From contig NZ_MTFE01000010.1 in assembly GCF_001953305.1 (NCBI RefSeq), positions 5,300,012-5,364,011 on the forward strand: a stretch of 64,000 nucleotides of DNA. Reading direction: 5' to 3'. This DNA comes from Cnuella takakiae. Lineage in GTDB: Bacteria; Bacteroidota; Bacteroidia; Chitinophagales; Chitinophagaceae. The translations under genes were made by a program, and so were the position numbers. Shown here in pieces: positions 7,645 to 16,406 of this stretch. Every line of letters starts with the position of its first letter. Within the stretch, counting starts at the first letter, position 1. The notes beneath the pieces are model-generated. The model was not told the origin of the DNA, searched no databases, and worked only from the letters and a program-made list of their open reading frames with translations.

Positions 7645-10632
7645 TTAGAGATTCAGGTTTACGCCGATGGTGAAAGTGCGGGTGTTGGGATAGCGGTCGC
7701 GGTCGTCGTTTCCGGGTGCCAGCCCCAGGCGGTTCACTTCGGGATCCACGCCTTTATACCCGGTAATAACTAAAGTGTTCAGCGTGCTTGCGTATACCCT
7801 TGCGGTTTTGATAAACTGGGAGCGGACGCGGTTAAAATTGTAACCAAGCGTTATGTTGTCCACTTTCCAGAAATCGCCGTTTTCAACATAGTGGCTGTTG
7901 AACTCCAGCGGTGAGGCCAGCTTTGCCTTTCCATACACCAGGTCCTGCGAAGAAGCCAGGCGGTTGTAATTCTGGATGGTGGGGTTTTCGAGGTACATAC
8001 GCTGGAAGTTGGCAATCTGGAACCCGAATGCGCCGCGCATGGTTACCGAAAGGTCAAAAGCCTTGTAGCGGAGGTTGTTGTTCCAGCCGGCGTAGTATTT
8101 GGGCAGGCCATTGCCGATCACTTTCTTGTCCTCAAAAGCATGGGCAAACTGTGCATAAGGAACAGGCTTGCCATCCCTGCCTTCATAGATCCACTGGCCG
8201 TTTTCGTCGATATCAATCACCTTAAAACCATGGAAGTCGCCGATCTGCTTGCCGATGTAAACGATATTGGTATGCGTTTGAATGGGCTCACCGGTATAGC
8301 CGGTAGTGAAGTAATCGTTGGTGGCGGTATAGAGCTCATTGGAGAGGCTGGTCAGCCTGTTGGAGTTGGTAGAAAAGTTGAAGCTGGTGGTCCACTCCAA
8401 ATCCCGCTTGCGCACTGGCACCACGTTTACCAGTACTTCCAAACCCTTGTTCTCCATCTCGCCTACATTGGCCCTGGTGCTGGGGTACAGGTTGGGCGGG
8501 CTGGGCACCTGGTAATCGTACAACAGGCCTTTTATGTTGCGTACATAGTAATCGATATTACCGCTGATCCGGCCATTGTACATACTGAAGTCAAGACCGA
8601 AGTTGGATTCATGTTTTTCTTCCCAGCGGATATAGGGGTTGGGATTGGTGGCGGGCTCCAGCACACGGCGCCACTCGCCATTGGTATACACAAAGGCGCC
8701 AAAGCGCAGCAGTGCCTGGCTCAGGAAGCCACCCGATGGCGGGTTGCCCGTAACGCCATAACCGGCCCGCAGCTTCAGGTCGTCGAAGATGGTCTGGTTT
8801 TGCATAAAGCCTTCCTTGCTGATGCGCCAGCCAACGGAAACGGCGGGGAAGGTGCCATAGGGTTTGTTGGCGCCAAACAGCTGGCTGGCACCTTCGTGGC
8901 GCAGGTTGGCCATCAGCAGGTACTTGTCGTTATAGCTATAGGTAAGCCTTCCGAAAAACGACACCAGGTTGGTCTCGCCCTTGCCGCTGTAAATCTCGCC
9001 CAGGCCTTCCTTGATGGCATTGCCCAGGCCAATCTGGTTGTACCCGAAATCATCGATGGGGAAGTTCCAGTTGCGGATAAAGTTGTTGTAGGATTCGTTC
9101 TCCTGGTAACCATAGCCGCCCAGTATGGAAGCACGGTGCTTACCAAAGTTCTTCGAGTATTCGGCGGTCAGCTCCACCAGCCGGTCGATAGAAAGGGAAC
9201 TGCCCACGGCAGCATAGCCGTTCCGGTTGTCGCGCAGGGTAGAGATATGGTTCTTTGTTTCTGCATAACCCGCATTGGTATTTGCCCTTGAATAGGAAAA
9301 CAAGGAGTTCAGGCGCAGGCCGGCGATGGGCGTATAGGTAAGGTTGGCATTCATACGCGAGTTCACGCCCTTTGTTTCGCCATCGGTTTCGAAGATGCGG
9401 GAAAGGGGGTTCTCGTAGTTGAAATTGCCGGCCTGCTCATGCCAGTTGCCATTGGCGTCCCTGATGGGCGCCGTGGGGTTGCGGATGAGGGCCTGGCGGT
9501 AAGTATACCCGTTGAAGCTGCCGCCGTCCTGTGTCTGGGTGAAATTGTTGGTCTGGTTCAGCAGCTGCAGGTTGATCTTCAGCTTGTCGTTGAGCATGCT
9601 GTGGTTTACATCGATCCTGCCGGTAAAGGTCTTGTTATCCGACTTCAGGAAGATACCCTCCAGGCTGCGGTAGTTGACCGAAGCCAGGTAGTTGGTGCGG
9701 TTGTTTCCGCCCCTGAAGGTAATGTTATGGATATGCGTCAGGGGTGTTTGCGAAATCTCGTTCAGCCAGTCGGTAGTGCTGCCCAGGTCCCAAGAAGCAT
9801 CCCTGCCACCCGCGGCAATCTGTGCGCGGTAGTCGGCAGCCGACAGCATTTCGGGCCGCCTTGCAATCTGCTGGGTACTTACCGAACCGCTGTACTCAAC
9901 GGTATTGGTATACCCACCCTTTGCCCTTTTGGTGGTAATGATGATCACCCCGTTGGTACCCCGCACGCCATAGATGGCGGCGGCCGAGCCATCCTTCAGC
10001 ACGTCGATGGATTCAATGTCTTCAGGCGCAATGGTGCGCAGGCCCGAGGGAACGCCATCAATGATCACCAGGGGATCGCTGTTGGCGCCAAAAAGCGTGG
10101 TATTGCCCCGCAGGAGAATCTGGGAGTAGCCTGTGGGATCACCGCTGGGGTTGGATACCGTTAAACCGGCAACCTTACCCTGCAACAGCTGTGCTGCATC
10201 CTGCACGGGACCTTTTACAAAGTTCTCCGCCTTTACGGTGGCTACCGAACTCGTAACATTGGCCCTTTTTTGGCTGCCGTAACCAATCACCACCACTTCC
10301 GAAAGGGCAGCATTCTGGTTTTGCAGGGTCACCGAGATGTTCGACTGGTCGCGCACAGGCACTTCCTGCGTGGCATAGCCAACGGAAGTAAATACCAGCA
10401 CGGGCTGTGCACCGGAAACATTGATCACAAAGCTGCCGTCGGTGTTGGAAGCAATAGAGTTGCTGGTAGCACGCTCCGCAATGGTGACATTGGGAACGCC
10501 TTTTCCAACGCTGTCCGTAACCACCCCGGTGATCTTTCGTGTTTGTTGTGCCGCAGCAGTAAAGCTTAGGAATTGCACAATCAGCAAGGCAAGAAGACAG
10601 GCGCCTCCTTTTAAAAGCAATCGCATTTTCAT
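7645..10632 (-). CDS. SusC/RagA family TonB-dependent outer-membrane transporter
   Basis: A 995-residue protein with a signal peptide (cleavage after FTAAAQ). It carries a carboxypeptidase-regulatory-like beta-sandwich domain (ITGVVTDSVGKGVPNVTI, about residues 33-108) and a TonB-box-like segment (SEVVVIGYG, residues 111-119). Then come the plug domain with GQIR-like LLRGNTTLFG and DPLVIIDGVP, and a 22-strand barrel ending in an aromatic-rich strand (RTFTIGVNLNL). It is the energy-coupled pore that imports oligosaccharides held by the SusD partner. It is the first gene of its operon and is divergent from the propeller sensor kinase at 10816, with 183 bases between. That is the usual arrangement of a glycan locus with its own sensor. 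The start at 10632 gives a normal signal peptide; MRLLLKGG two codons later is equally possible. Confidence 0.95.
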   Translation of the reverse strand: MKMRLLLKGGACLLALLIVQFLSFTAAAQQTRKITGVVTDSVGKGVPNVTIAERATSNSIASNTDGSFVINVSGAQPVLVFTSVGYATQEVPVRDQSNISVTLQNQNAALSEVVVIGYGSQKRANVTSSVATVKAENFVKGPVQDAAQLLQGKVAGLTVSNPSGDPTGYSQILLRGNTTLFGANSDPLVIIDGVPSGLRTIAPEDIESIDVLKDGSAAAIYGVRGTNGVIIITTKRAKGGYTNTVEYSGSVSTQQIARRPEMLSAADYRAQIAAGGRDASWDLGSTTDWLNEISQTPLTHIHNITFRGGNNRTNYLASVNYRSLEGIFLKSDNKTFTGRIDVNHSMLNDKLKINLQLLNQTNNFTQTQDGGSFNGYTYRQALIRNPTAPIRDANGNWHEQAGNFNYENPLSRIFETDGETKGVNSRMNANLTYTPIAGLRLNSLFSYSRANTNAGYAETKNHISTLRDNRNGYAAVGSSLSIDRLVELTAEYSKNFGKHRASILGGYGYQENESYNNFIRNWNFPIDDFGYNQIGLGNAIKEGLGEIYSGKGETNLVSFFGRLTYSYNDKYLLMANLRHEGASQLFGANKPYGTFPAVSVGWRISKEGFMQNQTIFDDLKLRAGYGVTGNPPSGGFLSQALLRFGAFVYTNGEWRRVLEPATNPNPYIRWEEKHESNFGLDFSMYNGRISGNIDYYVRNIKGLLYDYQVPSPPNLYPSTRANVGEMENKGLEVLVNVVPVRKRDLEWTTSFNFSTNSNRLTSLSNELYTATNDYFTTGYTGEPIQTHTNIVYIGKQIGDFHGFKVIDIDENGQWIYEGRDGKPVPYAQFAHAFEDKKVIGNGLPKYYAGWNNNLRYKAFDLSVTMRGAFGFQIANFQRMYLENPTIQNYNRLASSQDLVYGKAKLASPLEFNSHYVENGDFWKVDNITLGYNFNRVRSQFIKTARVYASTLNTLVITGYKGVDPEVNRLGLAPGNDDRDRYPNTRTFTIGVNLNL

Positions 10633-10723
10633 GGCAAATAGGTTTGAAAAGACTTATTAAGTGTGAAAATGACATTTATTCATTTACTTTATTCTACATA
10701 TCATTCCACTCTTTCGATAAATA

Positions 10724-10739
10724 GTACCAAGTTGTACCA
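10724..10739. promoter_or_regulatory. Two GTACCA direct repeats one helical turn apart
   Basis: GTACCA occurs at 10724-10729 and again at 10734-10739, a 10-base period that places both on the same face of the helix. They sit in the divergent spacer between the SusC gene and the sensor kinase. AraC-type output domains of glycan regulators bind pairs of direct half-sites, so this is a candidate site for the receiver-AraC protein encoded at 14005. That assignment is inference. Confidence 0.4.
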
Positions 10740-10755
10740 TCGCCGGCAGGCGGTA

Positions 10756-10785
10756 TTGAAAAGGGCGGAGAATCATTTTATTTTG
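10756..10785 (+). promoter_or_regulatory. Candidate Bacteroidota-type promoter for the sensor kinase
   Basis: TTG at 10756-10758 is followed after 20 bases by TATTTTG at 10779-10785, close to the Bacteroidota -33/-7 consensus (TTG, then TAnnTTTG). It would start a short leader of about 25 bases before the TTG start codon at 10816. The -7 element is one base short of the full consensus. Confidence 0.35.
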
Positions 10786-10815
10786 ACTTAGCCATACAAA
10801 CCATCAGAACCAAGA

Positions 10816-13800
10816 TTGCTTTACCGTAGTGTGCTCCATATCATCCTGTTGCTTTTTGCCTTGCCGCTATCACCCTATTGCCAGGACTACTCTTTCAGGC
10901 ATTACGAAGTGGAGGCGGGCCTTTCCAACAATGCAGTCATTTGCAGTGCGCAGGACAAGTTGGGCTTTATGTGGTTTGGCACCCGGGACGGGCTGAACAG
11001 GTTCGACGGGCACAGCTTCAAAGTATACCGCTTCAGTAATAAGGAGCAGGAAAGCAATGGCAACAACTTTGTACACGCCCTGCACATCGATGCTGCGGGT
11101 ACGCTGCTGGTAGGTACCGAAAAGGAATTGTACCGGTACGATGCAAAGGCAGACTCTTTCCGCTTTCTTACTGCCTCGCGTATGCCCGCGGTTGATGAGA
11201 TCATCACCGACCGCAGGGGACATATCTGGTTTATTGCAGGTAATACCCTGTACCGGTTTGCTGAAAAAACAGGCAGCCTCAAACTGTACGAACCGCAACA
11301 GTTTTCGTGGATCACCAGCATTGGTATGGCCAATGACGGCACCATCTGGGTAGCCACGTCCGATGGGCTGCTAAAAAAGTATGATGCCGTCACCGATGGC
11401 TTCAGCAGTTATGACCTTTTTGCACATTCGCCAAACCGGGATAAACGCTGGATCGAAAAGATTCATGTTACAGGCGATGGCAGGATCATGGTAGGCACCA
11501 GCAAGGGCGGCTTTAAAATTTTTGACATGAAAACAGGCAGCTACCGCGACATACCGCTTTGCTGCGAAAAGCTGGACAACCTCTTTATCCGCACCTTTTT
11601 GCAGGCCACGCCGGATGAATGGTGGATCGGCACGGAAACGGGCCTTTTTACCTATAACCAAACAACAGGGGTTTCGAAAAAGCTGGTAAAGAAAAGCAGC
11701 GACCAGTTTGCCCTTTCCGACAACGTGATCTATACCTTTTGCAAGGACCGGGAAGGCGGTATCTGGGTGGGCACTTATTTCGGCGGGCTCAACTACTACC
11801 CCATACAGCACACGCCTTTTCAAAAGTTCTATCACAAACCCTCCGAAAACTCGCTGAGCGGCAACGTAGTGCGGGAAATATGCAAGGACCACCTGGGCAA
11901 CCTGTGGGTAGGCACCGAGGACGCAGGCCTGAACAAGCTTGATGCTGCAACCGGCAGGTTTATACAATACAAACCCGACTCCAGCAGCGGGAGCATCGCC
12001 TATATCTGTATCCACAACCTCATGCCCGATGGTGATAAGTTGTGGATCGGCACCTACGAACACGGCCTCGACATCCTGAACATCCGTACAGGCAAAGTGG
12101 TGCGCCATTATGAAAGCGGGCCGGCAAGCGGCCTGAAAAGCAATTTTCCTTTCTGCCTGCTGAAAACCCGGGAAGGGAAAATACTGGTGGGCACCAATAT
12201 TGGCATTTATAGCTACAATACCCGGCGCGACCATTTCGACCCTTTGCATGGGTTTCCGGCAAACGACTGGTACCTCTGCATGCTTGAAGACAGGGAGGGC
12301 ACACTCTGGACCGGCATTTCGGGTAAGGGTGTTTATTACCGCAACAGCAAAACAGGTGCTTCCGGCAGTTTCAGCTATTCGCCTGCTGATGAAAAAAGCA
12401 TCGCCAGCAATAAGGTGAATGCCATTTTCGAAGACAGCCGCAGGCAGCTTTGGTTTGCCACCGAAAACGGGCTGTGCAAATGGAACCCCGTCAGGCGCAA
12501 CTTCGACCGTTATGACATTGCCAACGGCTTCCCCAGCAATTTCATGCTGTCTATACTGGAAGATGAAAAAGGGCAGCTCTGGATCAGCACCACCAGAGGC
12601 CTCACTTCTTTTGATCCCGCCACCAAAAAGGTGCTGGTATATACAACGGCCAACGGTTTGCTGAGCGACCAGTTCAACTTCAGCTCGGCTTACCGCGACG
12701 AAAACAACCGGATGTATTTTGGCAGCGCCAAAGGGCTGGTGGGCTTTCAACCGGCGGTATTCAAACAAAGCAATTACCAACCGCCTGTGTATATTACCGG
12801 GTTCCAGATCAAGAATGGGGAAGTGCCCATTGGCAAGGCAGGATCGCCCCTCTCCCGGTCCATCATCCTTACCGATAAGATTACCCTTGCCCACGACCAG
12901 GCCACCTTTAGCATTGAGTTTGCCGCACTTGGTTTTACCGCACCCCAAATGGTGGCATATGCCTACCAGATGGAAGGCCTTTCGGCCGGCTGGACCAACC
13001 TGAAAAACAACCGTAAGGTGTACTTCACCGAACTGCATCCCGGCACCTATACCTTCAGGGTAAAAGCCGCCAACAGCAGCGGCATCTGGAACGGCAGGGA
13101 AGCGACCCTCAGCATTACAATACTGCCGCCCTGGTGGGCAAGCAGGTGGGCCAATACCCTATACCTTGTACTGGTTCTGCTGCTGCTTTATGGCATCGTG
13201 CACCTGTATCACCGCAGGATAGCGGCCCGCAACCGCAAGCAGGTAGCACAACTGAAAGCCGCCAAGGAAAAAGAAGTGCTGGAAGCCAAGATCGAGTTTT
13301 TTACCAACGTGGCGCACGAAGTACGCACCCCGCTTACCCTCATAAAAATTCCCTTGGCCAAGGCTTTAAAGAAAGCGGAACAGAACCCCGAAATGGAAAA
13401 AAGCCTGAAGATCATCGACCGCAACACCAACCGCCTGATCGACCTCACCAACCAGCTGCTTGATTTCAGGCAGGTGGAAATCAGCAATTACCAACTGTCG
13501 TTTGCGCCTGCCAGTATATCCGACCTGCTGAACGATGCCTACCAGAACTTCAGCTCCATGGCCGAACAGAAAGGCATATCCTTCCTGCTGCACTTGCCAG
13601 CGCAACCGGTATGGGCTCATGTGGATACGGATGCTTTCAATAAAATCATTTACAACCTGCTGGGCAATGCTGTAAAATATGCCGATGGGCTTGCCACCAT
13701 CACACTGGAGCACAACCAGTGGAAACAAGCATTTGTGGTGCAGGTAAAAAACGACGGCCCCCTGATTGCACCGGAGTACCGGCAGAAGATATTCGAGCCC

Positions 13801-14001
13801 TTCTTCCGCATTCCCGAAACCAGGGGACAAAAAGGTACGGGCATCGGCCTTGCGCTGGCCAACTCGCTGACGCAATTACACAATGGCAGCCTGGTACTGG
13901 ATGATATCGATGGCGCACTCAATACATTCACCCTCACCATTCCCATGCAGCAACAGCAGCAGGACGCTGCAGCAAAGGATGCGCTAAGCAGGCAGCTATA
14001 A
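10816..14001 (+). CDS. Two-component propeller sensor histidine kinase (HTCS-like, without receiver or AraC part)
   Basis: About 1061 residues: a signal peptide, then roughly fourteen Reg_prop blades forming two beta-propellers (repeated W.GT..GL signatures such as MWFGTRDGLNRFDG and IWVGTYFGGLNYY, residues 30-640). Next come a Y_Y_Y immunoglobulin-like domain (residues 680-765, AYQMEGLSAGWTNL), one membrane span (about 778-800), a HisKA domain with His834 in FFTNVAHEVRTPLTLIK, and an ATPase domain with N box NKIIYNLLGNAVKY and G box GTGIGLALANSL. The periplasmic half should sense an oligosaccharide. No ATG fits the signal peptide; TTG at 10816 or GTG at 10831 are the candidate starts. The protein stops after the ATPase domain with a glutamine run, and the response regulator follows 3 bases later as a separate gene. 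Confidence 0.93.
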   Translation: MLYRSVLHIILLLFALPLSPYCQDYSFRHYEVEAGLSNNAVICSAQDKLGFMWFGTRDGLNRFDGHSFKVYRFSNKEQESNGNNFVHALHIDAAGTLLVGTEKELYRYDAKADSFRFLTASRMPAVDEIITDRRGHIWFIAGNTLYRFAEKTGSLKLYEPQQFSWITSIGMANDGTIWVATSDGLLKKYDAVTDGFSSYDLFAHSPNRDKRWIEKIHVTGDGRIMVGTSKGGFKIFDMKTGSYRDIPLCCEKLDNLFIRTFLQATPDEWWIGTETGLFTYNQTTGVSKKLVKKSSDQFALSDNVIYTFCKDREGGIWVGTYFGGLNYYPIQHTPFQKFYHKPSENSLSGNVVREICKDHLGNLWVGTEDAGLNKLDAATGRFIQYKPDSSSGSIAYICIHNLMPDGDKLWIGTYEHGLDILNIRTGKVVRHYESGPASGLKSNFPFCLLKTREGKILVGTNIGIYSYNTRRDHFDPLHGFPANDWYLCMLEDREGTLWTGISGKGVYYRNSKTGASGSFSYSPADEKSIASNKVNAIFEDSRRQLWFATENGLCKWNPVRRNFDRYDIANGFPSNFMLSILEDEKGQLWISTTRGLTSFDPATKKVLVYTTANGLLSDQFNFSSAYRDENNRMYFGSAKGLVGFQPAVFKQSNYQPPVYITGFQIKNGEVPIGKAGSPLSRSIILTDKITLAHDQATFSIEFAALGFTAPQMVAYAYQMEGLSAGWTNLKNNRKVYFTELHPGTYTFRVKAANSSGIWNGREATLSITILPPWWASRWANTLYLVLVLLLLYGIVHLYHRRIAARNRKQVAQLKAAKEKEVLEAKIEFFTNVAHEVRTPLTLIKIPLAKALKKAEQNPEMEKSLKIIDRNTNRLIDLTNQLLDFRQVEISNYQLSFAPASISDLLNDAYQNFSSMAEQKGISFLLHLPAQPVWAHVDTDAFNKIIYNLLGNAVKYADGLATITLEHNQWKQAFVVQVKNDGPLIAPEYRQKIFEPFFRIPETRGQKGTGIGLALANSLTQLHNGSLVLDDIDGALNTFTLTIPMQQQQQDAAAKDALSRQL

Positions 14002-14004
14002 TTT

Positions 14005-14778
14005 ATGTACATGAAAAACACGATTCTTTTGGTTGACGACGAAGCGGAACTGCTGGAAGTGCTTTCGGAAGAACTGAACGAAAAATACCACATCGTTACG
14101 GCACAGCACGGCGCGGCGGCCCTGCAGGTGCTGGAAAAAGAACCCGTACAACTGGTGGTGAGTGATGTGATGATGGAAGTGATGGACGGCTTTGAACTGT
14201 GCAGGCGTATCAAGTCCAGTTTTGAATACAGCCACATCCCGGTGATACTGCTCACGGCAAAAAACACGCTGCAGTCAAAGATCGCAGGGCTTGAGCTTGG
14301 CGCCGACGCCTATATTGAAAAGCCCTTTGATATCGACCTGCTGTTTGTACAGATTGCCAACCTGCTGGCCAACCGCGACAAGCTGCGCAACTACTTTGTC
14401 AACTCGCCGGTGGTGCAAATCAAAACCATAGCACATACCCGGTCGGATGAAGTGTTCCTGGAAAAACTAACCGAAGCCATTGTTGATGCCATTGATGATC
14501 CTTCGCTGGATGTGGACAGACTGGCCGTACACATGAATATGAGCCGGACCACGCTTTTTCGTAAGATCAAAGCAGTTGCCGACATCACACCCAACGAGGT
14601 CATCAACCTTACCCGGCTGAAAAAAGCAGCAGAACTGCTCACCGACGGTAATGCCAAGATTTTTGAAGTGGCGTATAAAGTGGGCTACAACTCGCAGACA
14701 AATTTCGGCAGGAACTTCTCGAAACAATTTGGCATGACGCCAACACAATACCAGAAAGCCAATCAAACCAGGAAGTAA
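14005..14778 (+). CDS. Response regulator with AraC-type DNA-binding domain
   Basis: A 257-residue protein: a CheY-like receiver (residues 5-120) with acidic pocket Asp11-Asp12, phospho-acceptor Asp54 in VVSDVMMEVMDG, Thr in LLTAK and Lys in IEKPFD. It is joined to a C-terminal AraC helix-turn-helix pair (about residues 155-253) with the typical second-helix segment FEVAYKVGYNSQTNFGRNFSKQFGMTPTQYQ. It is cotranscribed with the preceding kinase (3-base gap). In most Bacteroidota glycan sensors these parts are fused to the kinase in a single hybrid protein; here they are free. It probably activates the divergent SusC-SusD operon. Either ATG at 14005 or ATG at 14011 can start it. Confidence 0.93.
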   Translation: MYMKNTILLVDDEAELLEVLSEELNEKYHIVTAQHGAAALQVLEKEPVQLVVSDVMMEVMDGFELCRRIKSSFEYSHIPVILLTAKNTLQSKIAGLELGADAYIEKPFDIDLLFVQIANLLANRDKLRNYFVNSPVVQIKTIAHTRSDEVFLEKLTEAIVDAIDDPSLDVDRLAVHMNMSRTTLFRKIKAVADITPNEVINLTRLKKAAELLTDGNAKIFEVAYKVGYNSQTNFGRNFSKQFGMTPTQYQKANQTRK

Positions 14779-14877
14779 TACAGTTTCTCCCCACCCTGTT
14801 CCACCTTAGTTGTTTGCTGGGTTAACATCAGTGGAAGAGCGTTCTTGCAAAGGGATAAGTACGGTTCTTTTCATTCC

Positions 14878-14923
14878 ATGCTTTAGCCGGAAAATTGCTT
14901 ACGGAAATTTCCGGCTAAAGCAT
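14878..14923 (+). terminator. Hairpin after the kinase-regulator operon
   Basis: Arms ATGCTTTAGCCGGAAA (14878-14893) and its exact complement (14908-14923) form a perfect 16-bp stem with a 14-base loop, 100 bases past the regulator stop codon. Only a short TTTG follows, so termination by this hairpin is likely but not certain. Confidence 0.6.
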
Positions 14924-14966
14924 TTGTATGTAATAGCCACTTACACATTTCAATTGTTCTCATTTG

Positions 14967-14997
14967 TTGAAAGTTCAAGATCCACAGTATATATTTA
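14967..14997 (+). promoter_or_regulatory. Candidate promoter for the polysaccharide pyruvyl transferase gene
   Basis: TTG at 14967-14969 and TATATTTA at 14990-14997, separated by 20 bases, match the Bacteroidota -33/-7 pattern at all but one -7 position. The leader to the ATG at 15105 would be about 100 bases. Confidence 0.35.
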
Positions 14998-15104
14998 CCC
15001 GCTTAAGCCTTTTCCGGTTGCTTATAACCGTTGCATTCAGCACCAGCACACTCCCCAACAATCCTATTGAATCGATCATTTCCATACGACAAAAAATTTG
15101 TACA

Positions 15105-16241
15105 ATGATCATTGAATTAAGAGGCGTTGAGTTTGTAAACAAGGGAGCAGAACTCATGCTGCATGCCATCATGCAAAAAGTAAAGGAACGTTTTCCCAAT
15201 GCCATCTTTGCCATGGAAACTTCCAGATGGATCAGTTCGGAAAAGCTGGCAGAGCACAAGATCTTCCAGGTAAAAAGAAGGCGCGCAGGGATCATACCCA
15301 AGATCATCCGGAGGAAACTAGGGTTTGTGTTACGCGAAGAAATCACCGTCGTCCTTGATGGTTCCGGCTTTGCTTTTGGCGACCAGTGGGGAGCAGCATA
15401 CGCGGAAAGGAGGCTTGGCCGGCACATCGGCGCCTGGCGCCAGCAAGGCAAAAAAGTGATTTTATTGCCACAAGCATTTGGTCCGTTTTCCAACCCGGAA
15501 CTAAATACGGTTATGGAAAAGATCGTGGCCAATACTGACCTGATCTTTGCAAGGGAAGAAAGATCTTTCCACTATCTGAAGAGCCTCGCCAATTACGAGC
15601 ACATCAAACAGGCACCGGATTTTACCAACCTGATCAAGGGAAAGGTGCCGGCCGACTTTGATGCCCGCAAAATGCAGGTTGCCATTATTCCCAACCGCAA
15701 GATGATTGATAAAAAAGAAGAGGCAGGCAGTCACTACATGCAATTCCTGCATACTGCCATCAACAAGGTAAACAGCCTGGGACTACATCCTTATTTCCTG
15801 ATTCATGAAGGCAAAAGGGACATCGATATTGCAAACGAGGTAAATGCCATGTTGCGCACCCCGATCCCCGTTATCATCGATCCAAATCCATTGGTGATAA
15901 AGGGCATTATTTCAACGGCATATTTTATTATTTGCTCCAGGTTCCATGGCGTTGTAAGCGCCCTTTCGCATGGCGTTCCCTGCATCAGTACCAGCTGGTC
16001 GCACAAATACGAAATGCTGCACCAGGAGTATGATTTTGAAGAGGGCCTTGTACTCGATATAAAAAGCAAGGAGGAAATAGAACAGATGATCGCTACTATG
16101 GCAGATCCCTCCGCCAACAAAACTGCCCGGGAAAAGCTCCTTCGGAACAGTGCGGTGCAAAAGCAAAGGTCTACGCAAATGTGGGAAACAGTATTTGCCG
16201 CCTTATTGCATAAAAAAGAAAAAGCCGGTTATGCAGCTTAA
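15105..16241 (+). CDS. Polysaccharide pyruvyl transferase family protein
   Basis: A 378-residue cytoplasmic protein starting at MIIELRGVEFVNKGAELML; the frame is open further upstream, but this ATG begins the family's conserved glycine-rich N-terminal strand. Family features are GAELMLHAIMQ near the N-terminus, VVLDGSGFAFGDQWG, ILLPQAFGPF, the DLIFAREERSFHYLK segment and the C-terminal FHGVVSALSHGVPCIST motif, which resembles the nucleotide- or PEP-binding half of GT-B-like pyruvyl transferases. Members add ketal pyruvate to exopolysaccharide sugars or act in cell-wall sugar modification. It stands alone rather than in a capsule cluster, so the acceptor is unknown. Confidence 0.85.
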   Translation: MIIELRGVEFVNKGAELMLHAIMQKVKERFPNAIFAMETSRWISSEKLAEHKIFQVKRRRAGIIPKIIRRKLGFVLREEITVVLDGSGFAFGDQWGAAYAERRLGRHIGAWRQQGKKVILLPQAFGPFSNPELNTVMEKIVANTDLIFAREERSFHYLKSLANYEHIKQAPDFTNLIKGKVPADFDARKMQVAIIPNRKMIDKKEEAGSHYMQFLHTAINKVNSLGLHPYFLIHEGKRDIDIANEVNAMLRTPIPVIIDPNPLVIKGIISTAYFIICSRFHGVVSALSHGVPCISTSWSHKYEMLHQEYDFEEGLVLDIKSKEEIEQMIATMADPSANKTAREKLLRNSAVQKQRSTQMWETVFAALLHKKEKAGYAA

Positions 16242-16298
16242 TACACGCATATACATTTCATAGCGGTTATCGGTATTCAACCGTACGTTAGCTTGAAC

Positions 16299-16337
16299 CC
16301 AGTGCAGCAACCCATATTTGTACAGTTGCTGCACTGG
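16299..16337. terminator. Hairpin between two convergent genes
   Basis: CCAGTGCAGCAAC (16299-16311) and its exact complement (16325-16337) flank a 13-base loop. It sits between the pyruvyl transferase stop (16241) and the stop of the convergent kinase gene (16407), a natural place for a bidirectional terminator. No clear T tract accompanies it. Confidence 0.5.
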
Positions 16338-16406
16338 CAGGAGCGGCACCAGGCAGGTTTGGAACAACTGCGTTCCAACTATACATCCCGGGCAACAAAC
16401 CAATCA

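Noticed and set aside
8140..9291. A 383-codon open frame on the plus strand
   Set aside because: Antisense to the first SusC gene, with no recognisable domain.
11371..13038. A 555-codon open frame on the minus strand
   Set aside because: It lies opposite the propeller repeats of the sensor kinase and reads as low-similarity Val/Ala/Gly-rich sequence without a start context or family motif.
14964..15104. N-terminal extension of 47 residues for the pyruvyl transferase
   Set aside because: The ATG at 15105 begins the conserved family sequence, and the extension overlaps the candidate promoter.
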